Below, in pieces: positions 8,730 through 16,376 of a DNA stretch of 27,623 bases. Both the position numbers and the translations under genes were made by a program. This stretch comes from CAZKUN01 sp964555935 (lineage in GTDB: Bacteria > Armatimonadota > Zipacnadia > Zipacnadales > VGFC01), in contig CAZKUN010000109.1 of assembly GCA_964555935.1 (NCBI GenBank), positions 1 through 27,623 on the forward strand. Reading direction: 5' to 3'. Position 1 is the first letter of the stretch. Each line of letters opens with the position of its first letter. Under the pieces are notes generated by a model. That model was not told the DNA's origin and did no database searches. It saw only the letters and a program-made list of their open reading frames with translations.

Positions 8730-9890
8730 CTACTTGCTCGGCAGGTCCAGACGGATCGCTTCATACCTGTCCCGGAGCATCGTTAGGAAGTTGGCTCCCT
8801 TGGCACAGCGACGCAGGTCAGCTTCGGAGACAACCACGATGGCGATCCCTCGGTGCTGGAAGAGCTTGACTCGCTCCCGCTCGGCGTTTGGTGAGATCCC
8901 CTTGAGGCAGAAGAGCATGCCAAAGCGACACTTGGCGGCGTCGAGCACACGCCCCAACTTCAGAAGCGTGGTAACATCAACTTTCTTCTTGGTCCACTTC
9001 TTGCATTCGGCGAGGAAGTAGCGGCCCGCATCGGCTCGGAAGTCCCGATCTGGGCCGTCGAAGACACCCATAACATCGTATTCGGTTGACTTCGATCTCC
9101 TGTGCATACGGGCTCGGCAACCCGGTATGCAGCTCACCAGATAGTGCCCGAGACGCTCAAGTTCTCGCCAGTCACCATCAGACCCATCGGGGGGCTTGAT
9201 GCGATCCAGGAGGAACCGCACGTATGCTCGGTTCGCGGAGTAAAGAGTCATCTCATCGGCGGAGGGGTGTCTTGACATCCACTCGTGGTCGAGGTGCTGG
9301 AGCACCCAGTCGGGGAACATCCCGGCTTCCGGGTCCGTGCTGTACAGACGCCAGCACTTCTCGGCGTGGCTCTGCACCTCGGGATCGCTGGAGCCGTGAT
9401 GCCAGACCAAGCGGTGGTAGTAGCCAGTCTTGTCGGGCTGCACAACCCCCTGGTCCCGTATCGAGTCCTCGCAGAGGCTGTGCATCATGTAGCGTTTGGC
9501 ATATGTGGGATGGTTCAGCCCCGAGTGACACTCACTGATCCACAAGGGAGCCGTGCCCTTCTCTATACGCTGCCCGCTCTCCCGCTGGTAGGCGAACTGG
9601 TCCTCGTACAAGAGCTGGAACAGGCTTAGAGCTTCCGTATACCGTCCGTGGTTGTAGTAGAACAGCCCCAGCAGCTCCCATGTCCGCTCGCGAACAAAGC
9701 GGCCTTGGGATGTGTCGAAGCGTGTGCCTGGCAGCACCTGACACAGGTAGGCAGCACCATCCTGCTCGTGGAAGTGCCCTGACAGGTCTTCCGGCAGCGG
9801 CACCCCCGTCGCCTTCAGAATGGCCTCCTCCCATGCTTCGGGATTCTGACGCTTGAGGAGTTGCAGTTGTACAGATACTGGGGTGTCCAT
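8730..9890 (-). CDS. TPR-like / PD-(D/E)XK nuclease in DISARM operon
   Basis: The protein has 386 residues and starts at the ATG at 9890, three bases after the drmD stop. GGAGG seven bases upstream, inside the end of drmD, supports this start. The N-terminal about 200 residues are helical, and segments such as YYNHGRYTEALSLFQLLYE near residue 80 look like tetratricopeptide repeats. The C-terminal about 130 residues resemble Mrr-type restriction endonuclease domains: an acidic strand STEYDVMGVF is followed by FLAECKKW, in which E295 and K297 give the E-x-K core of the PD-(D/E)XK fold. A hydrophobic strand (GIAIVVVSEADL) follows near the end. It is not one of the named core DISARM genes. It could supply DNA cleavage to the system or act on its own; this is inferred from fold and position. 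Confidence 0.75.
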   Translation of the reverse strand: MDTPVSVQLQLLKRQNPEAWEEAILKATGVPLPEDLSGHFHEQDGAAYLCQVLPGTRFDTSQGRFVRERTWELLGLFYYNHGRYTEALSLFQLLYEDQFAYQRESGQRIEKGTAPLWISECHSGLNHPTYAKRYMMHSLCEDSIRDQGVVQPDKTGYYHRLVWHHGSSDPEVQSHAEKCWRLYSTDPEAGMFPDWVLQHLDHEWMSRHPSADEMTLYSANRAYVRFLLDRIKPPDGSDGDWRELERLGHYLVSCIPGCRARMHRRSKSTEYDVMGVFDGPDRDFRADAGRYFLAECKKWTKKKVDVTTLLKLGRVLDAAKCRFGMLFCLKGISPNAERERVKLFQHRGIAIVVVSEADLRRCAKGANFLTMLRDRYEAIRLDLPSK

Positions 9891-9893
9891 GTC

Positions 9894-12800
9894 TCAACCT
9901 CCGCGACCTGCCAAACGTCCGGGCACCAGGTACGTCACCGCCACCGGGAACATCCTCGGCTGCGGGTCCGCGAACCGAGCTCGGATCGCCGCCGTCTCAC
10001 CATCGATCTCCTGCGGGATCTTGTTGACCCTCGCCCGAAGCCAATCGGCGTTCCTGTCGAACTGCTCCCGCTCGGGCGGGGTCATATCCTCGAATTGGAG
10101 CTGCAGATACCGCGGATCATCGAGTTCCGACTGGATCCGGTCACGCAACTCGGTCAGGACCGACGTGATGTCGGAGACCTCTCGCTCGCAGCGTTCAGCC
10201 AACGACTTGGCGAGACCATCCGCCCGATCCCGCATCCGTGCCTCGAGGGATTGCCGCAAGGGCTCCTCCACCTTGGGCCAGAGCCCGAGCAACGTATCTC
10301 TCACGCCGCCGGATGGCTCCTCATCCGTCCCGGCCGCCAACGCGTCACGCACCTCGCCCACGTTCATGCGTGAGAAGCGTCCCTCGCGGATCGCTCCGCC
10401 CGCCCTGATGATCTCCTCGTGCAGGCGGTGGCAGTCACCGCCGATGACCACCAGCCTCGCATGGGCGATGGCGACGGGCGTCTGCAATGCGTGGTCCGGC
10501 ACAACCCGGGCCGTGATGCGGTTCAGCGACCTCGTATCCTCGCTCGCCCACACCTCGGCCCGGAGGAGACGCAGGCACATCTGCACCAGCCGATGGTTCA
10601 GGTGCACGAGCACCACGTCGTCCCGGCCCTTGACGAGCCGATGGTCGAAGACGATGGGCCGGACCTCCTGCGTGTGTGGATGAGGAAGGCCCTCCATGCA
10701 GGCCGCCCAACTGCCGGTGAGTGCGGGGATGCGGAAGATGGGGCAGGCCTCCCGCTTCTCATCAGGCCAGATGCCCCCAATCTCGGCCGGGATCAGGGCG
10801 GGCTGCCCGGCGAGTTCGAGCCCCACCTCGACGACCTTCTGCACGTTGTCGGGCGACAGGCGGAGCTCCCGTTGCGTCTCGTGGAGCTGGTCGAGCAGTT
10901 TCTTGATCTGTTGGGCGAGATCCCGCTCGAACTTCAGGAGCCGACGCACCGGCTCCGCCTCGTTCTCGGCCTGAGACGTGTCGAGCGTGGTCCGCCGTCC
11001 GAGCATCGCGTCCTCAACCTGCGAGGCGATGACGGGTCCGACCTTGCCGAGATCCTCACGGATGGTCTGAACCTTCCGCACGGCCCGCATCAGGAACTCC
11101 AGGTCACCCTCGAGGTCGCCGACGGGGACCTCGACCATCCGGGCTTCCCTGTCGCGGTACCCCTCACCGGCGAAGTGGTAGACGAGCACCTCGTCGGCCT
11201 TCTGTCCGTGGCGANNNNNNNNNNTGACCAGCTCCACGAACGGGCGCACCAGCGTCTCGTTCCGCTGCTCCATCCGGTTCGGGTTCCACGGAATCTCGTA
11301 GTGGATCAGGCGGGAGCAGTGGTTCTGAAGGTCGATGCCCTCGGACGCGGCGTCGGTGGCGAGCAGTATGCGGACGGGGCTCTGATCGGGCGGGGCCTGG
11401 AACGCCGCTTTCACGGCCTCCCTCTGGTCCGTCTGCATCCCGCCGCACATCGTCATCATGCGGCCGCCGCCGGTGAAGCCCTCCGAGGCCAGGATCCCCT
11501 CGAGCCAGTTCTGCGTAGCACGGTATTCGGTGAAGATGATGACGCGGCGGTCAGACCATTTTCCGCCGGGCTTGATGCTCTCGTTGAGCCAGGCGATCAG
11601 CTCTCGGGCCTTGGAGTCCGGTCGGTTCACCGCCCGGTCGGCCCACGCCCTCATCTCCTGGAGCAGGTCGTGCTCATCCGTCGTGAGCTTCTCGAGAAGC
11701 ACGGTCGCGGCGTCGACGACCTCGTGGGTCGCGTCCTCCGCCTCGTCGTCGTCGGCGTACTCCTCCTCCACGCGGTCGATCTGCCGCTGCAATATACCCA
11801 CCGGCGTCCGCCTGGTCACACGCTTCTTCTCGGAGCTGGTCAACGTCCGCACGTGCTGGGCGAGCGTGACGCGGAAGGCCTCGGGGCTGGAGAAGAGCCG
11901 TTTCTTCAGCGTCTTCAGGACGAACTCGGTGGCGATCCGCCCCGCATCGTCGGCCGTCCGTTCCTGTCGCTGCTTCGTGTACTCACGCAGTGCCGCGTGG
12001 ACTCGCCGCTCGTCATCGGAGTAGGCGACCTCGATGGGCTCGAGCTTCCGAGCGGGAAACCTCGGCGTGCCGTCCCAGTTCTTCTCCAACTCCGACTTCA
12101 GACGGCGGACCATCACGGCACGCAGTTGCCGCTCGTCCGGCGGGGTACCCCGGGCGAACCGCTGATCGTCGAGTAGTTCGAGGAGAGCCGTGAAGCTCTC
12201 CGGGTAACCGTTGTGCGGCGTGGCCGTCAGGAAGAGCTTGTGCTCAAAGTGCGGGGTGAGGACTCGGATGGCATCGGTCCTCAGCGAGTCAGTGGCGTAC
12301 TGACCGCGACCGGACGGGGCACAGTTGTGAGCCTCGTCGAGGATCATGACGTCGTATCGGCGGGGGTAGAGGGGCTCCCCCTCCGAGGGCAGCGTCTCCC
12401 TGAACAGCCGCAACGGCCGCTCACGCTTCAGGAAGTCGATTGAGGTGATGAGCCGAGGGAAGTGACCCCAAGGGTTGACGTGGATCCCACGCTTCCGCCG
12501 GAGTTCCCGCATCAGGTCGCTGTTCACGATGCGGAAGTCGAGACCGAACTTATCCCGCATCTGCTCCTGCCACTGGACCTGCAACGCCGAGGGACAGACG
12601 ATCAGGATCCGCCGTGCCCGGTGCCGGATCATCAACTCCAGGGCCACCATCCCGGACTCGATCGTCTTCCCGAGTCCGACATCGTCGGCGATGAGGAGGT
12701 TGACGCGAGGCATCTGGATCGCCCGGACCACAGGGTCGAGCTGGTAGTCTTCGATCTCGATGCCACTGCGGAAGGGGGCCTGGATGGAACGGGGATCGGC

Positions 12801-13118
12801 GGATGAGGCCGCTCCCCAGCGAACGGCGTCCAGGAAGGCGTCGAGCCTCTCGGGAGCGTCGAAGTTGGTCGGCGTGGGAAGAGCGACGCTGTCGATGGGA
12901 CGGGCACCGGGCTCGATCTCCCAGATGACCTGGAGCTCCTCGCCGATGGCGTCGTCCTCGACCGACGTCAACGTCACGAGGTGCTGCTCGGGTCCGCCCG
13001 TCCACTCGAGCATGGGCGTCGGCAGCGTGCTCCTGGCGACGTCCGCGACGACGTACTGCCGCTCGCGCACACGGACAAGTTGGCCCTGTTCAGGCGGGCT
13101 CGACGAAACTGCCGCCAT
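9894..13118 (-). CDS. drmD: DrmD-like DISARM SNF2-family helicase
   Basis: With the ATG at 13118 the protein has 1074 residues, and GAGGTGG six bases upstream makes this start better than an upstream in-frame one at 13361, whose extra residues look random. The N-terminus (EQGQLVRVRERQYVVADV) matches the beginning of DrmD proteins. SNF2 motifs are present: DDVGLGKTIESG with the Walker A lysine at about 151, LDEAH at 260-264, TATPHNGY, IIFTEYRATQNWLEG, and motif V ATDAASEGIDLQ near 587. Motif VI is interrupted at residues 632-635 by ten undetermined bases, followed by RHGQKADEVLVYHF. About 440 further residues follow. It is the first gene of the defence operon and is expected to act as the ATP-driven motor of class 1 DISARM. 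The continuous frame through the gap depends on ten Ns being the true length. Confidence 0.88.
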   Translation of the reverse strand: MAAVSSSPPEQGQLVRVRERQYVVADVARSTLPTPMLEWTGGPEQHLVTLTSVEDDAIGEELQVIWEIEPGARPIDSVALPTPTNFDAPERLDAFLDAVRWGAASSADPRSIQAPFRSGIEIEDYQLDPVVRAIQMPRVNLLIADDVGLGKTIESGMVALELMIRHRARRILIVCPSALQVQWQEQMRDKFGLDFRIVNSDLMRELRRKRGIHVNPWGHFPRLITSIDFLKRERPLRLFRETLPSEGEPLYPRRYDVMILDEAHNCAPSGRGQYATDSLRTDAIRVLTPHFEHKLFLTATPHNGYPESFTALLELLDDQRFARGTPPDERQLRAVMVRRLKSELEKNWDGTPRFPARKLEPIEVAYSDDERRVHAALREYTKQRQERTADDAGRIATEFVLKTLKKRLFSSPEAFRVTLAQHVRTLTSSEKKRVTRRTPVGILQRQIDRVEEEYADDDEAEDATHEVVDAATVLLEKLTTDEHDLLQEMRAWADRAVNRPDSKARELIAWLNESIKPGGKWSDRRVIIFTEYRATQNWLEGILASEGFTGGGRMMTMCGGMQTDQREAVKAAFQAPPDQSPVRILLATDAASEGIDLQNHCSRLIHYEIPWNPNRMEQRNETLVRPFVELVXXXXRHGQKADEVLVYHFAGEGYRDREARMVEVPVGDLEGDLEFLMRAVRKVQTIREDLGKVGPVIASQVEDAMLGRRTTLDTSQAENEAEPVRRLLKFERDLAQQIKKLLDQLHETQRELRLSPDNVQKVVEVGLELAGQPALIPAEIGGIWPDEKREACPIFRIPALTGSWAACMEGLPHPHTQEVRPIVFDHRLVKGRDDVVLVHLNHRLVQMCLRLLRAEVWASEDTRSLNRITARVVPDHALQTPVAIAHARLVVIGGDCHRLHEEIIRAGGAIREGRFSRMNVGEVRDALAAGTDEEPSGGVRDTLLGLWPKVEEPLRQSLEARMRDRADGLAKSLAERCEREVSDITSVLTELRDRIQSELDDPRYLQLQFEDMTPPEREQFDRNADWLRARVNKIPQEIDGETAAIRARFADPQPRMFPVAVTYLVPGRLAGRGG
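11215..11224. other. Assembly gap (10 N) inside drmD
   Basis: Ten undetermined bases. A run of exactly ten suggests a scaffolding placeholder, so the real length is unknown. It coincides with helicase motif VI of drmD. Confidence 0.95.
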
Positions 13119-13499
13119 CGGTATCCACCTCGGTGTCAATGCCGGCCGCCACAGATCACGGCGGGAGGTTACATCCGATGGCGAGTATTGGACATGGCTG
13201 GGGCAGGCACCTCGTCGATCGGAGGCGGGCTGCGCCGAACACGGAAGCCACGGTCTGGCTCGCCGAGATGGGTGCAGAGGTCGCAGCCGGCAACTTGCGC
13301 CTCGCCCCGATGCCAGCGAGGTTGGAGCCGCCGGGACCGAGAACTGGCTGCGATGGTGCACGCTGGGGTCACAGCCGGCTTTGGGCAGAGCAGGTATTAT
13401 TGTCTTTTAGTAGTAATCTGTTTCCGGACACTACGGGGTGTGGGCGACCTGCCGAGGTCCCAGCCCCACGAGAAGCGAAGGCACTGGCCGGAGGACGCG
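13119..13499. promoter_or_regulatory. Divergent intergenic region between DISARM operon and glycosidase-like gene
   Basis: No convincing gene is seen in these 381 bases. GAGGTGG at 13125-13131 (minus) is the drmD ribosome site, and GGAGG five bases before 13500 serves the plus-strand gene. An AT-rich patch at about 13394-13425 (including TATTAT and TAATCT) stands out from the GC-rich surroundings. It is the best place for a promoter, but I cannot assign paired -35 and -10 boxes with confidence. No operator repeat is obvious. Confidence 0.35.
13125..13131 (-). promoter_or_regulatory. Ribosome binding site for drmD
   Basis: On the minus strand the sequence is GAGGTGG, six bases before the ATG at 13118. 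It decides between this start and longer alternatives. Confidence 0.6.
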
Positions 13500-15794
13500 A
13501 TGGTTCTTGCTCTGTCAAGCCTGGTGCTGCCCGCCGCGGCGATGGCCAGTGGGCTGCCCAGCGGCTGGGACGTGTGGACCGACAGCGGGGCGTTCACCAT
13601 CACGTCGGACGCCGCTCCGGATGCCGGCGGACGGCCGGCCTCGGCGGTCGTGGTTGGGTGGCCGGCGTACACCGATTCGCAGACCGGCTGGGCTGGGACG
13701 GTGAGCATGACGCTCCAGCTCCCCGCGGGGGGTGGTGCACGATTCGAGGTGGATGTGGCTGACGACTGCCCGGGCCCCACGGTCGGCTACCACTTCGCTA
13801 CGATTGCGGTGGATGGCTCGAAGGTCTGGGACAGGGACGTGGGGGGCGCGTCGTCTGGGCCCGAGCGCGTCTCCGTGGACTTGCCGCGCGCGGGAGAGAC
13901 GGTGGAGGTGGTATTGGGTCTTGAGGAGCGGCAGGCTGTATCGAACTACCCCGTGCGCGTGTGGTTCATCGGGCCAAGGCTGGTGACGAGTGATGGCGCT
14001 ATTGAGCTTCTGCCCGCTCCGGCAGTGGATGGTGATGAGGCGTTGCCGCCGGACCGGCCGATCCGGTCGGCGCCGGTGCGGGGCCGGGCGTGGACATCGC
14101 GAGCCCGCGTGTGCGGCGTCTGGGCCGTGACCCAGTGGGACTCGGTCGTGAACGCGGAAGAGCGTGCGCCGTGGCTGGCCGAGGAGTTCGGACTGGACAC
14201 GATCATCTTCCTGCCCCCCGAATCGCACAACACGCTTGTCGGCGAGCAGCACCGCCTCACGGAGGAGCAGTTTGCGGCTGCCTTGCGTACCTACCGGGAG
14301 GCGGGCTTCCGGATACTGATCTACTCGTCGCTCACCCACCTGGGACATGGGCCGGAGTGGATGGACGGCACGCTTGCCCGCGACCGGCCTGGATGGCTGC
14401 AACGGGGCCCCGAGGGCGAGACGCTGAACCTGTGGGGCAGCGACTGGCTCTGCCCGAACACCGGGGCCCTAGTCTACAGCCTCGAACGCACCCGACGGTT
14501 GGTGAGAGCCTATGAGCCGGATGGGGTGATGCTGGACTGCCACTCGTTCCACCACACCCAAAACGGCATGAGCTGCTACTGCGACGGATGCCAGGCGGCG
14601 TTCCGGGAGTACCTTTCCGAGCGGTTCGGGCGGCACGTGCTGGGACGTCCGACGCGCTATACGCGGATCCCGAAGGCCCAAGGGCCGCTCTACGCGCTAT
14701 GGCTGCACTGGCGCAATCGCGTCTGGGCACACGTGACGGAGCGGCTCCGGAGAGAGCTCCGGCGGACACAACCGGGCCTGGTGCTGCTGTCAAATACCCA
14801 ATACCTCTACCAGAGCCCCGCGCTCGCGCAGGACGGCGAGTACCTACACGAGGATGTGGTTCTCTCCGAATCGCGTGGGATGAGCATGCCGCTCATGGTG
14901 GCGAAGCTGATGCTCGGGCGAGCGCTGGCGGGCGGAAGGCCGATCTGGAACTACCTCGGCACCTTCCGAGAGGATGACCTGACGCGCCTCCTAGACCCGG
15001 AAACGGTATCATGGAACGTGTCGACCGCATACGCCTGTGGGACGCGCCCGTGGGTGGTGTATTACGGGTTCTTCGAGCACCCGGACGACGCGGTGAACGC
15101 AGACGCGCTGAGCAGGCTTGGTACCACGCTGGTCTGGCACAATGCGCACGACCCGGCGGACAGGAGCCTGCGGCCGTACGCGCCCATACTGTCGGTGATG
15201 AGCATCGCATCCCGGAACGCGCGCAACAACGCGCTGATTCCACCTGGCTTCATCGAGTTGAGGCGGCGAGGCGTGGCGGCGTGGCTGATCGAGGAGGAGC
15301 ATGTGACGCGCAAGGCGCTTGCGGGTGCGAGGGTGGTGGTCATCGAGGAGGGTAGCAGCCTGAGCCATGCCGCGGCCCAGCGGATCGCGAAGTGGGTACG
15401 CTCGGGCGGGAGGCTGATCGCCGCGTCGGGGACGGGCGCATACGATGAACTGGGCCGCCTGCGCTCGCGAGGGTCAATGGCTGCGGCGCTTGGGATTGAG
15501 GCGTACGGAAGGGCGCCCTTGCAGATCGGCCGAGGCACGGCCGAGAGCCTACAGGGGTATGGGAGCACGGATGAGCTAGTCGAGGCGTTGGGTGAGTACC
15601 GCTTCCACACCGATCCGGAGGTTGACGTGGAAGTCGTAGGGTGGCTGGAAGGGGACCGCCTGGTCGCGTATGTCTGCGGGGAGGGACAGCTTCCTGCGAG
15701 TTTGCGCCTGCACCCACCCGAGGGGCTCTCCGGGGAGGCTCTTCTCTGCTCGCCGGACCGGCGCGAGCCGGTGCTCGGCTCGGCGGGTGACTGA
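13500..15794 (+). CDS. Secreted glycoside-hydrolase-like TIM-barrel protein with GATase-like domain
   Basis: Starting at the ATG at 13500, with GGAGG five bases upstream, the protein has 764 residues. The first 17 residues (VLALSSLVLPAAAMA) look like a signal peptide, though the basic N-region is weak. Residues about 20-170 are strand-rich and resemble a carbohydrate-binding or jelly-roll domain. From about 200 to 550 a TIM-barrel follows, with GFRILIYSS and PDGVMLDCHSFHH near 344 and a paired-cysteine segment CYCDGC, as in GHL6-like and alpha-fucosidase-like putative hydrolases. From about 605 the stretch GARVVVIEEGSSLSHAAAQRI resembles the glutamine-amidotransferase-like trimerisation domain of GH42 enzymes. 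It probably acts on a plant or algal glycan outside the cytoplasm; the substrate cannot be told. The frame is open further upstream, but that part lacks protein character. Confidence 0.75.
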   Translation: MVLALSSLVLPAAAMASGLPSGWDVWTDSGAFTITSDAAPDAGGRPASAVVVGWPAYTDSQTGWAGTVSMTLQLPAGGGARFEVDVADDCPGPTVGYHFATIAVDGSKVWDRDVGGASSGPERVSVDLPRAGETVEVVLGLEERQAVSNYPVRVWFIGPRLVTSDGAIELLPAPAVDGDEALPPDRPIRSAPVRGRAWTSRARVCGVWAVTQWDSVVNAEERAPWLAEEFGLDTIIFLPPESHNTLVGEQHRLTEEQFAAALRTYREAGFRILIYSSLTHLGHGPEWMDGTLARDRPGWLQRGPEGETLNLWGSDWLCPNTGALVYSLERTRRLVRAYEPDGVMLDCHSFHHTQNGMSCYCDGCQAAFREYLSERFGRHVLGRPTRYTRIPKAQGPLYALWLHWRNRVWAHVTERLRRELRRTQPGLVLLSNTQYLYQSPALAQDGEYLHEDVVLSESRGMSMPLMVAKLMLGRALAGGRPIWNYLGTFREDDLTRLLDPETVSWNVSTAYACGTRPWVVYYGFFEHPDDAVNADALSRLGTTLVWHNAHDPADRSLRPYAPILSVMSIASRNARNNALIPPGFIELRRRGVAAWLIEEEHVTRKALAGARVVVIEEGSSLSHAAAQRIAKWVRSGGRLIAASGTGAYDELGRLRSRGSMAAALGIEAYGRAPLQIGRGTAESLQGYGSTDELVEALGEYRFHTDPEVDVEVVGWLEGDRLVAYVCGEGQLPASLRLHPPEGLSGEALLCSPDRREPVLGSAGD

Positions 15795-15830
15795 CGGGGT
15801 GAGGGATCGGAAGGCAGAGATGATGCCGTG

Positions 15831-15880
15831 CTGTCCCTCCGAAAAACTCCATCCACGCCTGAATTTAGGGCTTTGAAGGC
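15831..15880 (+). repeat. IS left-end repeat, copy L1
   Basis: This copy includes CCGAAAAACTCCATCCACGC followed by a TGAAT..GGGCTT segment. Related copies occur at 17685, 19465 and, more diverged, at 26551, all in the same orientation. Confidence 0.7.
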
Positions 15881-15911
15881 CGCGCGTAGCTGACTTGAGA
15901 AACGCACGCTC

Positions 15912-16262
15912 GTGACCATGCCAACGCTCAAGATCATCTACCGAAACCCAGCCGACCTCGTCCGCCTCATCGGTCAACTGACTTCGTATGCCGTCGTGTT
16001 CGCGTACGCCTTCGTGTCGTCGAGAGCGAAGACGGCAGCAACCGTCGTCGCGTTGCGCAGTCAGTTGGCTCGCCGCGCCGACCGGGTCCAGCACAGAAGA
16101 AGGAGCCCAAGCCTCGCTTCACACCGGCATTCCGTCTCGCGTGGGTAGTGATCTCGCGAATCCTCGATGGCTGGGAGGATCTCGCCCAGCTGATGAAGCC
16201 AGCCACGGTCAAGCGCTGGCATAGCCAAGCCTTCCGGCTCTACTGGCTGTGGCCGACCCGAC
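15912..16262 (+). pseudogene. Transposase N-terminal fragment, frameshifted (copy A)
   Basis: From the GTG at 15912 the product (KIIYRNPADLVRLIGQL, SSRAKTAATVVALRSQL) aligns closely with the fragment at 17766. Two extra bases near 16093-16096 shift the frame. The matching residues (VVISRILDGWEDLAQLMKPA, VKRWHSQAFRLYW) then continue in another frame until about 16262. After that the sequence jumps to the right-end repeat. The family looks like an integrase-core (rve) transposase of the IS481/IS3-like kind, but the catalytic DDE part is missing, so the family call is tentative. It cannot be functional. Confidence 0.7.
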
Positions 16263-16299
16263 GAGGGTTGCGGAGGACAACCGGGGAAGCCCCCAACGA

Positions 16300-16350
16300 A
16301 CGGCTGACCGTTCAGCCAACGCCGGGGCGCTGAGTTTCATATGGGGTCCC
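16300..16350 (+). repeat. IS right-end repeat, copy R1
   Basis: The core CGGCTGACCGTTCAGCC is a small palindrome (stem GGCTGA/TCAGCC). It is followed about 25 bases later by a CATATGGGG segment. The same arrangement recurs at 25607-25657 in the same orientation. Confidence 0.65.
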
Positions 16351-16376
16351 CGGACAAAGAGACGGGAGGAAACAAC

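Larger units (their letters stand above)
15831..16350 (+). mobile_element. Internally deleted IS remnant A with both ends
   Basis: This stretch of about 520 bases begins with the left-end repeat at 15831, 36 bases after the glycosidase-like stop. It continues with the N-terminal part of a transposase pseudogene and ends with the right-end palindromic repeat near 16350. Its first 430 bases are clearly similar to the element at 17685-18228. Both termini look to begin with TGTCC when each is read inward, although the inverted similarity beyond that is poor. It resembles a deletion derivative of a longer IS. Confidence 0.6.

Noticed and set aside
10419..12176. Plus-strand open frame of 585 codons across the N gap
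   Set aside because: It is the antisense of drmD, and the product has no recognisable domain.
13119..13361. Upstream extension of drmD to 13361
   Set aside because: The extra 81 residues are Arg/Ser/Pro-rich and unlike the family, and the strong ribosome site lies at 13125-13131, before 13118.
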